In this document: positions 25,611-33,485 of the stretch, piece by piece
How the letters are laid out: each line of letters opens with the position of its first letter
How positions within the stretch are numbered: position 1 is the stretch's first letter
Source: Streptomyces huasconensis
GTDB taxonomy: Bacteria; Actinomycetota; Actinomycetes; Streptomycetales; Streptomycetaceae
Assembly: GCA_004010275.1 (NCBI GenBank)
Contig: RBWT01000059.1
Span: 1 to 44,257 of the forward strand
Direction of reading: 5' to 3'
DNA: 44,257 nt
Notes under the pieces: generated by a model
Database searches by the model: none
What the model saw: the letters and a program-made list of their open reading frames with translations, nothing else
What the model was told of the DNA's origin: nothing
Position numbers and translations under genes: made by a program

Positions 25611-26908
25611 GAGGTCACCCCCAGCGCGGGAAAGTCGTGGCCGGTCAGCCAGTGGCGGCCCACCTCGCGCGAGCGGGCCCAGGAGGCCTCCACACCGGTC
25701 TGATCGGTGTCCTGGCCCAGGTCGGCGGGGGTCGGGCCGATGCGGCGGGCCAGCGGCGCCAGCTTCTCCGTGTCGAAGCCGAAGACCTCCGCGGCGGCGA
25801 GGCCCAGCATGCGGCGGGTCTCCGCCACGGGGATGTCGTGGAAGGTCTTCCGCAGCCACGCGCGCGTGTCGGGCCAGGTGCCCTCGGGGTGCGGGAAATC
25901 GCTGCCCCAGAGGATGTTGTCGACGCCGATCTCATGGCGCTGGGCGAGTTCGCGGCGCTTGGTGTTGGTGGCGCAGACGAAGATCTGCCGGTCGAGGTAC
26001 TCATGGGGCGGGCGCTTCAGCTCGGCGAACGGGGAGAGTTTCTTGCCGCCGTGCGCGCCGAGGTAGAGGCGGTCCATGAACCACAGGAGGTTCGGCAGCC
26101 ACCAGCAGCCCGACTCCGCGACGCCGAAGCGCAGCCCGGGGTGGCGCTCGAAGACGCCGGACCAGAGCAGGAACCACAGGGGGCGCGCGGGCCACCACGT
26201 CACTTCGGAGACGTAGATCCCCAGGTGGTCGCCGTACTCGTGGCGGGGCGCGGCGCCCGAGTGCGTGACGACGGGCATCGCGCACTCGGCGGCCGCCGCC
26301 CACACCGGGTCGTAGCGCCGGTCGTGGTAGGGCGCCTTGTCGACCCACATGGAGGGGATCATCAGCGCGCCGAGCCCCGACTCCTTGGCGCGGTGGATCT
26401 CGGCGACGACGCGGTCGACGTCGCCGGTGACCGGCAACAGCGCGACGCCGCAGTGCCGTTCGGGGTGCTCGGAGACGAAGTCGGCGAGCCAGCGGTTGTG
26501 CGCCTGCGCCCCCGCCATGCCGAGGTCGGGGTCCTGGTCGCCGGAGAGGCCGAGCCCCACGCCGAAGGGGGCGGCCGTCCGGCTGTCCACAGCGTCCGCG
26601 TCGGGGAAGACGACCTCGGCGGCCACCCCGTCGCCGTCCAGCTCCTTGAGGCGCTGCGCGGTGTCCCAGCCGCCGCGCAGGCCCTCTTCGTTGTCGTGGA
26701 ACCACTTGGCGGCGAACGCGTCGTTGCGGATGCCGAGCCGCGTCGCCTCCTCACGGCGGGCGTCCCGCTCGCCGAGGAAGTCGTCGAAGGCGCGGTGGAA
26801 GCGGCTGTCGAGGTAGGGGCGGTACTCCTCGGTGGGGAGCCCGGCGTGGCAGTCGGAGGAGATGATCAGGTACGGGTCCTGCGGATTCCGCTGATCCTGG
26901 GCGCTCAT
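25607..26908 (-). CDS. Amidohydrolase family protein (first of two paralogues)
   Basis: This 433-residue paralogue of the next gene has SSDCHAG (17-23), EYRPYLDSRFH, THSGA, and WGSDFPHPEGTWPDT, with the same Asp-x-His in place of His-x-His. It starts at an ATG with GGGAG about 9 bases upstream and overlaps the following gene by 4 bases. The tandem pair points to either a heteromer or two related steps. A short tandem repeat lies just upstream in the 59-base gap after the SDR gene. The substrate is unknown. Confidence 0.88.
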   Translation of the reverse strand: MSAQDQRNPQDPYLIISSDCHAGLPTEEYRPYLDSRFHRAFDDFLGERDARREEATRLGIRNDAFAAKWFHDNEEGLRGGWDTAQRLKELDGDGVAAEVVFPDADAVDSRTAAPFGVGLGLSGDQDPDLGMAGAQAHNRWLADFVSEHPERHCGVALLPVTGDVDRVVAEIHRAKESGLGALMIPSMWVDKAPYHDRRYDPVWAAAAECAMPVVTHSGAAPRHEYGDHLGIYVSEVTWWPARPLWFLLWSGVFERHPGLRFGVAESGCWWLPNLLWFMDRLYLGAHGGKKLSPFAELKRPPHEYLDRQIFVCATNTKRRELAQRHEIGVDNILWGSDFPHPEGTWPDTRAWLRKTFHDIPVAETRRMLGLAAAEVFGFDTEKLAPLARRIGPTPADLGQDTDQTGVEASWARSREVGRHWLTGHDFPALGVTS

Positions 26909-26924
26909 CGGTGGCGCTCCCTTC

Positions 26925-26974
26925 AGTCCGGCCAGCCCAGTCAGTCCGGCCAGTCCAGTCAGTCCAGTCAGTCC
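26925..26974. repeat. 9-bp tandem repeat between SDR and amidohydrolase genes
   Basis: About five and a half copies of AGTCCRGYC-type units run head to tail with a few substitutions. They begin 17 bases upstream of the amidohydrolase start and run over the SDR stop codon. The array fills most of the only substantial gap inside the first four genes of the operon. Confidence 0.85.
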
Positions 26975-27850
26975 AAGATGAAGTGTTCGAGGTACGCCGG
27001 GTCGGTGCGGTCCAGCATCGACTGCGACCGCGCCTTGATCTGCCGGTCGCTGTGCTCGCTCTCCGGGAGCAGCCAGAAGCGGTCCGCCCTGATGCCGTCC
27101 GCCACGAAGTCCGCGACCTGTTCGACGGGCGTGAACCGCACCTGTTGGCCGGCCTCCTTCATCGCCGCCTCCCACTGGTCGAGGCTGCGGTAAGGCGTCC
27201 TGCGAGGGCGGGACTTGGCGTACCGGTCGGGCCGGTTGCGGTGCGACTCCCACAGGCCGGTGCGCAGCATGTGGGGTCCCGGGAAGAGCACCGAGGCGCC
27301 CACGCGCGCGTGCTCCGCCTTCAGGTGCGCGTACAGCGACTCGGTCATCGTGACCACGGCCGCCTTGGTGACCGCGTACACGGAGGCGGTGGGCAGCGGC
27401 GCGATGCCGCCGTCGCCGGAGGAGGTGTTGACGACGTGCCCCGGCTCGCCGCCCGCGAGCATGCGGGGCACGAAGGCCTGGATGCCGTGGAAGACACCCC
27501 AGACGTTGACCTCGAAGGCCCATTTCCAGTCGTTCGGGTCGTGCTCCCACATGCGGCCCTCGGCGCCCGAGCCGACACCCGCGTTGTTGCACAGCACATG
27601 GACGGCGCCGAACTTCTCGTACGTCTCGTCGGCGAGGCGAGGACCTGTTCGCGCGCCCCGACGTCGACCACGCGCGCGTGCACGAGGCCCCCTCCGCGCG
27701 CAGACCCGCGGCGGCCTTCTCCAGGGCGCCCTCCTCGACGTCCGCGAGGACCACCCGCAGGCCGTCCGCCGCGAACCGCCGCGCCATGGCGAGCCCGATG
27801 CCGCTCGCCGCTCCGGTGACGACGGCGACCTGTCCTTCGCGCAGTTCCAT
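26968..27850 (-). CDS. SDR family oxidoreductase, two frameshifts
   Basis: This NAD(P)-dependent dehydrogenase, 294 residues after repair, has TGAASGIG (12-19), the CNNAGV motif, NTSSGDGG and the catalytic Tyr-x3-Lys in SVYAVTKAAV. One lost base near 27687 (a G/C run) and one near 27640 put residues about 55-70 out of frame; the restored piece reads VHARVVDVGAREQVLA. The long C-terminal part, with DRYAKSR and a DRTDPAYLEHF ending, resembles SDRs used in catabolic clusters. It starts 1 base after the decarboxylase-family gene. The substrate is probably an alcohol or keto intermediate of the same pathway. Confidence 0.82.
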
Positions 27851-27851
27851 G

Positions 27852-28649
27852 TCAGGCGCTCCGCTCGGGCGGGCCGTCGAGGATCTGCGCGGGGTCGTCG
27901 TAGCGCTGGTGGATGTAGGGCAGCAGGGCCTGCGCGCTGACGCGCTCCACGACGCGGCCTTGCTGGTCGGTGGTCTTCTCGCCGATGGTGATCTCCACGA
28001 CCGCGCGCACCGGCAGGTCGGCCACCGGGTCGTACATCGACTCGCGCAGGACGACGTCGCCGGTGACGCTCTCCAGCTTGCGGACCTTTTCGTTGCGTAC
28101 GCAGTGCACGAGCACCGGGTCCGCCTCGAAGCCGGAACCGTCGACCGCGGGCAGGAACTTGAAGTAGAAGTCGGTCCTGCGGGTCGGCTCGGGGAGGGGG
28201 AGCGCGCCGCCGACCGCGCCGCGCACCTCCACGAACGCGATGCCGTGCCGGGCCAGGGAGGCGCGTACGACCAGGCCGTCGCGCTCGACCCGGACGTCGC
28301 CGAGCTTCTTCGGCTCGCCGAAGACCTCGCGCCCGCCGATCAGGGCCCGCTCGTGGGTCATCGGCATCACCAGCGGATACCAGCCGGCCACTCCCCCGTG
28401 CTCGGCGGCGACGGCCACGGAGCCCGCGCCGAGCGGATAACCGGGCAGGTCCACCCTGCTGATGTTCGCCCGCACCAGGGGGCGCCCGGTGGGTTTGAGC
28501 GGGGGCGGCAGGACCGCCGCGACCGCGTCGGGATCGCTCTCCCAGACGGCGACGACGCCCGTGGACCAGATGGCGGGGAGCCGGGAACTCGCGGTGCGCG
28601 CGGCGGCGATCTCCGCCTCGGTGCGCGCCCCGTACCGTACGCGTGCCAT
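27852..28649 (-). CDS. Acetoacetate decarboxylase family protein
   Basis: This 265-residue protein carries GEPKK with Lys114-Lys115, matching the Schiff-base Lys115 and its Lys116 neighbour of clostridial acetoacetate decarboxylase. The surrounding fold landmarks (PLVRANISRVDLPGYPLG, YPLVMPMTHERALIGGREVFG) fit. Many actinobacterial members act on other keto acids or have aldolase or hydratase activity, so decarboxylation of acetoacetate itself is not assured. The start ATG has AAGGGTGG upstream. It is the first gene of a leftward operon and is divergent from tetR across 127 bases containing a palindrome. Confidence 0.87.
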   Translation of the reverse strand: MARVRYGARTEAEIAAARTASSRLPAIWSTGVVAVWESDPDAVAAVLPPPLKPTGRPLVRANISRVDLPGYPLGAGSVAVAAEHGGVAGWYPLVMPMTHERALIGGREVFGEPKKLGDVRVERDGLVVRASLARHGIAFVEVRGAVGGALPLPEPTRRTDFYFKFLPAVDGSGFEADPVLVHCVRNEKVRKLESVTGDVVLRESMYDPVADLPVRAVVEITIGEKTTDQQGRVVERVSAQALLPYIHQRYDDPAQILDGPPERSA

Positions 28650-28752
28650 GTCGTACCACCCTTCGTCAGCGCGGACCGGTGAGGCCGCGGCCGGGACTTG
28701 CGGGGGTCGGGACTTGCGGGGGTCGGGCTTGCGGATCGGCTTGCGGACGTTC

Positions 28753-28767
28753 TGTAACACAGTTACA
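28753..28767. promoter_or_regulatory. Candidate TetR operator
   Basis: TGTAACACAGTTACA is a perfect 6-3-6 palindrome and AT-rich for this genome. It lies 9 bases upstream of the tetR GTG and 104 bases upstream of the decarboxylase-family start. Position in the divergent gap and shape fit a TetR-family operator controlling both directions. Confidence 0.65.
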
Positions 28768-28776
28768 ACAGGAGCC

Positions 28777-29410
28777 GTGAAGGGTAAAGAGACGCGTACG
28801 CATCTCGGCCGGGAGGACGTCCTGGCCGCCGCGGAGCGCCTCGTCAAGCGGCACGGTCCGCGGGCCCTGACGATGCGTGGCCTCGCCGCCGAGCTCGACA
28901 CCGCCGTCACCTCGATCTACTGGCACGTCGGCAACCGCGAGTCGCTCCTGGACGCCCTCGTCGAGCGCACCCTCGCCGACCTCGGGGAGATCCGTCCGGT
29001 CGGCCGCACCCCGGCCCAGCGCGTCGTCTCCGTGGCCCGCGCCCTGCGCCGCCGGCTGCTCGACCGCCCGCACCTGGTGGCGATGGTCCACGAACGCGGC
29101 CTGACCGAGCGGATGTTCCTGCCCGCCCAGCGCTCCCTGGTCCACGAGGTGCACGGGGCGGGGCTGCGCGCGCCCGCGCGGCCGACGCCGTGCGCGCCGT
29201 CCAGGTCCTCGTCGTCGGTCACGTCCTGGTCGAACGCAACCGCGAACGCGCGCCCGCGCAGCACCCCCGCGAGGACGAACTGTGGACGGCGCGGACGCGG
29301 AGCAGGACGCCGCGCTCGCCCGCGCGCTGGCCGGACCCCTCGATCCGGAGGCGCTGTTCACCACCTCCGTCAAGGCTCTGGTGACGGGCCTGCTCGGGCC
29401 GGGGAGCTGA
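28777..29410 (+). CDS. TetR family transcriptional regulator, two frameshifts
   Basis: The N-terminal helix-turn-helix is clear (VLAAAERLVKRHGPRALTMRGLAAELDTAVTSIYWHV, given here as landmarks VLAAAERLV and SIYWHVGNRE). The ligand domain breaks near 29175 and near 29292, each fixed by one restored G. The repaired protein is 211 residues and ends ALVTGLLGPGS. The GTG at 28777 follows GGAG by only 2 bases, so the start is not well supported by a ribosome site; translation may be leaderless. It most likely represses the divergent decarboxylase-SDR-amidohydrolase operon and itself in response to a pathway compound. Confidence 0.82.
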
Positions 29411-29438
29411 CTGCCGGTGCGGACCGGGGAGCTGACTG
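29399..29438. repeat. Direct repeat duplicating the tetR stop region
   Basis: CCGGGGAGCTGACTG occurs at 29399-29413 and again at 29424-29438, 25 bases apart. The first copy contains the tetR TGA. It looks like a small tandem duplication. Confidence 0.8.
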
Positions 29439-29466
29439 TCGGTCGCGGCCCGTATCCTCATGGACC

Positions 29467-30462
29467 ATGCTCGAAGACCGCACGACCGCAGCGTCCGCCG
29501 CCCCCTGGCCGGCCGCGTATCCAACGGGGTACGCGGTCGTCGACGTGGAGACCACCGGCCTGGCCCGCGACGACCGCATAGTGTCGGCGGCCGTCTACCG
29601 GGTGGGCGCCCAGGGGGAGATCGAGGACCACTGGTACACGCTGGTCAACCCCCGGCGCGACCCGGGGCCGGTGTGGATTCACGGCCTCACCAGTGACGTG
29701 CTCGCGGGCGCGCCCCTGTTCGAGGAGATCGCCGAGGAGTTCGCGAGCCGCCTCGAAGGACGCGTCCTGGTCGCGCACAACGCCGTCTTCGACTGGTCGA
29801 TGATCGCCAGGGAGTACGCGCGCGCGGAGCGCACCGCCCCCGTGCGCCAGCGGCTGTGCACCATCGCGCTCGCCAAGGAGCTGGCGCTCCCGCTGCCCAA
29901 CCACAAGCTGGAGTCCCTGGCCGCGCACTTCGGGGTCGAGCAGCGCCACGCGCACAACGCCCTGGACGACGCGCGCGTGCTCGCCGAGGCGTTCCGCCCG
30001 AGCCTGCTCGCGGCGGCCGGCGGCAATGTGCGCCTGCCGCTCCTGGAGTGCCGCCCGCTCACCGAGTGGTCCGACGGGGTGCCCCGCATCGGCCGCCAGT
30101 CGACCGGACCGACGCCCTCCGCGTCGTATCGGCCCGGGAGTTGGCGCCCCTCGCGCAAGCGGCCGCCGTGCCCGTACCCGAACCCCGGGCGGTACGAACC
30201 GGGCAAACCGCTCAAGCAGGGCATGCGGGTCGCGTTCTCCGGGGACACCTCCGTGGAGCGCGACCTTTTGGAGGACCGGGCGGTCGAGGCGGGCCTGCAC
30301 ATCGCGACGAGTGTGTCCCGTCTCACCAGCCTCCTCGTCACGAACGACCCGGACTCGGGCACCTCCAAGACCGTCAAGGCGCGCTCCTTCGGCACACCGG
30401 TCATCGACGAGGCCGCCTTCGGGCAGCTCCTCCAGGACGTGGCACCGGCCACGGACGGGTGA
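29467..30462 (+). CDS. DEDDh 3'-5' exonuclease with C-terminal BRCT domain
   Basis: This 331-residue protein resembles the epsilon proofreading subunit of DNA polymerase III. Exonuclease motifs: Asp26-x-Glu28 in VVDVETTGL, HNAVFDWSM, and HNALDDARV carrying the His and Asp of the DEDDh type. After a Pro/Ser/Arg-rich linker (about 200-235) comes a BRCT domain starting at GMRVAFSGDTSVERDLLEDRA. It probably acts in DNA repair or proofreading. The ATG at 29467 fits the family. The frame is clean. Confidence 0.88.
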   Translation: MLEDRTTAASAAPWPAAYPTGYAVVDVETTGLARDDRIVSAAVYRVGAQGEIEDHWYTLVNPRRDPGPVWIHGLTSDVLAGAPLFEEIAEEFASRLEGRVLVAHNAVFDWSMIAREYARAERTAPVRQRLCTIALAKELALPLPNHKLESLAAHFGVEQRHAHNALDDARVLAEAFRPSLLAAAGGNVRLPLLECRPLTEWSDGVPRIGRQSTGPTPSASYRPGSWRPSRKRPPCPYPNPGRYEPGKPLKQGMRVAFSGDTSVERDLLEDRAVEAGLHIATSVSRLTSLLVTNDPDSGTSKTVKARSFGTPVIDEAAFGQLLQDVAPATDG

Positions 30463-30554
30463 CGGCGGGGCGGTGACCGTCAGACGGGTGATTGCGGGCG
30501 ACTCGCCCGCACACCACCCGCTCCGTACCGCCGCCGCGCCCCACCCTGTGGCGC

Positions 30555-30788
30555 ATGGCACGTTGCGAGGTCTGCGGAAACGACTACGGCATGTCCTTCG
30601 AAGTGCACGCGCAAGGCGCCGTGCACGTCTTCGACTGCTTCTCCTGCGCCATCCACCGCATGGCGCCCATCTGCGAGCACTGCCGGTGCCGCATCATCGG
30701 CCAGGGCGTCGAGGCGGACGGCCACTGGTACTGCGGCGCCCACTGCTCGCGCGCGGAGGGGCGGGTGGGCATCGTCGACAAGGTCTGA
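30555..30788 (+). CDS. Small zinc-ribbon protein
   Basis: This 77-residue protein has four Cys/His clusters: CEVC (4-7), CFSCAIH, CEHCRC and CGAHC, enough for two zinc sites of LIM or metallothionein type. The ATG at 30555 places MARCEVCGN at the start. It lies between the exonuclease and SURF1 genes on the same strand. I know of similar small actinobacterial proteins but no function. Confidence 0.8.
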   Translation: MARCEVCGNDYGMSFEVHAQGAVHVFDCFSCAIHRMAPICEHCRCRIIGQGVEADGHWYCGAHCSRAEGRVGIVDKV

Positions 30789-30822
30789 GCCCGCCGCCCG
30801 CCTGCGGGCACCCCACGTCGAG

Positions 30823-30857
30823 ACACCCCACGACCGAGTTGTACCGTCGTGGGGTGT
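30823..30857 (+). promoter_or_regulatory. Hairpin covering the SURF1 start codon
   Basis: The perfect 12-bp arms ACACCCCACGAC (30823-30834) and GTCGTGGGGTGT (30846-30857) enclose an 11-base loop. The GTG start of SURF1 at 30854-30856 lies inside the right arm, and so does any ribosome site just before it. This would block initiation unless opened or unless transcription starts within the loop. Confidence 0.7.
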
Positions 30858-31642
30858 ACCGCTTCCTGTTGACCCGGCAGTGGGTGATCCTCACCCTGAT
30901 CGCCCTCGTTCTCATCCCCGTGATGGTCGAGCTGGGTTTCTGGCAGCTGCACCGGCACGAGCACCGCGTCGCGCAGAACGAGCGGATCGCCAAGGCGCTG
31001 GCCGCCGACCCGGTCCCCGCCGAGCGGCTCACCTCCCCCGGCCACGAGGTGCCGAAGGCGGACCTGTACCGCCGGGTGAGCGCCAAGGGGACGTTCGACA
31101 CCAAGCACGAGGTCGTCGTGCGGCGCCGTACCAACGACGACGACGAGGTCGGCTTCCACGTCCTGACCCCGTTCGTCCTGGACGACGGCAAGGTCCTGCT
31201 CGTCAACCGCGGCTGGGTCCCGGCGGACGGCCCGCAGACCGCCTTCCCGAAGATCCCCGCCCCGCCCAAGGGCGAAGTGACCGTCACCGGCCGCCTGATG
31301 GCCGACGAGACGTCCGCGGCCAGCGGCATCAAGGACGTCCGGGGCCTGCCGGACCGTCAGATCATGCTGATCAGCAGCGGCCAGCAGGCCGACAGCCTCG
31401 GCAAGCAGGTCCTCGGCGGCTATGTCGAGCTGACCTCCCCCGCGCCCCGCGACGGCTCCCCCGAACTGATCGGCGAGCCCGACCACAGCGGCATCGGCGC
31501 GCACATGGCGTACGCGGTCCAGTGGTGGCTGTTCGCCGCGGGCGTCCCCGTCGGCTGGGTGGTGCTGGTCCGCAGGGAGCGCCGTGACCGGGCCGCCGCC
31601 GCGGAGGCTCCCGTCCAGGAGAAGGCACCGGCAGCCGCGTAG
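30854..31642 (+). CDS. SURF1 family cytochrome c oxidase assembly protein
   Basis: This 262-residue membrane protein has the SURF1 plan: one N-terminal helix (about 8-28), an extracytoplasmic domain with LGFWQLHRH, VLLVNRGWVP and VTVTGRL, and a second helix near 220-242 (HMAYAVQWWLFAAGVPVGWVV). SURF1 proteins help assemble or insert haem into cytochrome oxidase. The start is GTG at 30854, inferred because the first helix begins just after it. The Ala-rich C-terminal tail is cytoplasmic. The frame is clean. Confidence 0.9.
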   Translation: MYRFLLTRQWVILTLIALVLIPVMVELGFWQLHRHEHRVAQNERIAKALAADPVPAERLTSPGHEVPKADLYRRVSAKGTFDTKHEVVVRRRTNDDDEVGFHVLTPFVLDDGKVLLVNRGWVPADGPQTAFPKIPAPPKGEVTVTGRLMADETSAASGIKDVRGLPDRQIMLISSGQQADSLGKQVLGGYVELTSPAPRDGSPELIGEPDHSGIGAHMAYAVQWWLFAAGVPVGWVVLVRRERRDRAAAAEAPVQEKAPAAA

Positions 31643-31696
31643 AGCCCCCCGCGGCCCCGTCGATTGACAGGGCACTCCCCAGGGAACCCGTTCTGC

Positions 31697-33481
31697 GTGT
31701 CCCGACCTATCGAAGACTTCGCACTCATCGGCGACCACCAGACCGCCGCCCTCATCGGCAGGGACGGCTCGCTGGACTGGCTCTGCCTGCCCCGTTTCGA
31801 CTCCGCCGCCTGCTTCGCCGCGCTGCTCGGCGACGAGGAGAACGGCCACTGGCGCATCGCCCCGAAGGACGCCGGCCCCTGCACCCGCCGCGCCTACCGC
31901 GGGGATTCCCTCGTCCTCGACTCCGAGTGGGAAACGGCGGAGGGGTCCGTCCGCGTCACGGACTTCATGCCGCAGCGTGACCGCGCCCCCGACGTCGTAC
32001 GCATCGTCGAGGGCCTCAAGGGCAGCGTCAACGTCCGGAGCACGCTGCGGCTGCGCTTCGACTACGGCTCGGTCGTGCCGTGGATGCGCAAGGTGGACGG
32101 CCACCGCGTCGCCGTCGCGGGCCCGGACTCCGTGTGGCTGCGCAGCGAACCGGAGGTGCGCACCTGGGGTCACGACTTCGGCACCTACTCCGAGTTCACC
32201 GTCGAGGAGGGGCAGAAGGTGGCGTTCGTCCTCACCTGGCACCCCTCGCACGAGCCGCGCCCGCCCGTCGTCGACCCGTACGAGTCGCTGCGCCACTGCC
32301 TGGAGGACTGGCACGCCTGGTCCTCGCGCTGCCAGTACGACGGCCCCTACCGCGACGCGGTGATGCGCTCCCTGATCACCCTCAAGGCGCTCACCTACGC
32401 CCCGACCGGCGGCATCGTGGCCGCCCCCACCACCTCCCTGCCCGAGGAGATCGGCGGCGTACGCAACTGGGACTACCGCTACTGCTGGCTGCGCGACGCC
32501 ACCCTCACCCTGGGCGCGCTGCTGATGGCGGGCTATCTGGAGGAGGCCGAGGCCTGGCGGGACTGGCTGCTGCGGGCGGTCGCGGGCAGCGCCGCCGACC
32601 TCCAGATCGTGTACGGCCTCGCCGGTGAGCGGCGCCTTCCGGAGTACGAGGTTCCGTGGCTGTCCGGCTACGAGGGCTCGGCGCCCGTGCGCATCGGCAA
32701 CGAAGCCGTGGAACAGCTCCAGCTCGACGTGTACGGCGAGGTCATCGACTCCCTCGCGCTCGCCCACCGCTCCGGCCTCACCACACGCCCGCCGGGCTGG
32801 AACCTCCAGCTGAGCCTCCTGGAGTTCCTGCGGGAGAAGTGGCGCGAGCCCGACCAGGGGCTGTGGGAGGTGCGCGGGCCCGGCCGCCACTTCGTGTACT
32901 CGAAGGTGATGGTGTGGGTCGCCGCCGACCGGGCGGTGCGGGCCCTGGAGGAGAACCCGGAGCTGCGCGGCGACCCGGACCGCTGGCGTCAGCTGCGGGA
33001 CGAGGTCCACCGCGAGGTGTGCGAGAAGGGCTACGACCCGCAGCGCAACACCTTCACGCAGTCCTACGGCTCCACGGAACTGGACGCCTCCTTGCTGCTC
33101 ATCCCGCACACCGGGTTCCTGCCGCCCGACGACCCGCGCGTCATCGGCACGATCGACGCGGTCCGCGCGGACCTCACCCACCACGGTCTGCTGCGCCGCT
33201 ACACCTCCGACCAGAAGGAGATCGACGGTCTGCCCGGCACGGAGGGCACCTTCCTCGTCTGTTCGTTCTGGCTGGTGGACGCGCTGCACATGACGGGACG
33301 CACCAAGGAGGCGTGCGAACTGTTCGAGCACCTGATCTCCCTGCGCAACGACGTGGGCCTGCTGGCGGAGGAGTACGACCCGGTCTCCGGCCGTCAGCTC
33401 GGCAACTTCCCGCAGGCGTTCAGCCACATCGGATTGGTGAACACCGCCCTCGCGCTCTTCGGTGAGGAGGCGGAAAAATAG
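31697..33481 (+). CDS. Glycoside hydrolase family 15 protein (trehalase/glucoamylase type)
   Basis: This 594-residue cytosolic (alpha/alpha)6-barrel enzyme starts at GTG (SRPIEDFALIGDHQTAALI). It has the family signatures GSLDWLCLPRFDS, GVRNWDYRYCWLRDATLTL and LLAEEYDPVSGRQLGNFPQA, with acidic residues that in relatives act as general acid and base. Mycobacterial homologues of this size are trehalases; others are glucoamylase-like. Which alpha-glucoside is cut here cannot be told from sequence. It ends 4 bases before the next gene. Confidence 0.92.
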   Translation: MSRPIEDFALIGDHQTAALIGRDGSLDWLCLPRFDSAACFAALLGDEENGHWRIAPKDAGPCTRRAYRGDSLVLDSEWETAEGSVRVTDFMPQRDRAPDVVRIVEGLKGSVNVRSTLRLRFDYGSVVPWMRKVDGHRVAVAGPDSVWLRSEPEVRTWGHDFGTYSEFTVEEGQKVAFVLTWHPSHEPRPPVVDPYESLRHCLEDWHAWSSRCQYDGPYRDAVMRSLITLKALTYAPTGGIVAAPTTSLPEEIGGVRNWDYRYCWLRDATLTLGALLMAGYLEEAEAWRDWLLRAVAGSAADLQIVYGLAGERRLPEYEVPWLSGYEGSAPVRIGNEAVEQLQLDVYGEVIDSLALAHRSGLTTRPPGWNLQLSLLEFLREKWREPDQGLWEVRGPGRHFVYSKVMVWVAADRAVRALEENPELRGDPDRWRQLRDEVHREVCEKGYDPQRNTFTQSYGSTELDASLLLIPHTGFLPPDDPRVIGTIDAVRADLTHHGLLRRYTSDQKEIDGLPGTEGTFLVCSFWLVDALHMTGRTKEACELFEHLISLRNDVGLLAEEYDPVSGRQLGNFPQAFSHIGLVNTALALFGEEAEK

Positions 33482-33485
33482 GGCC

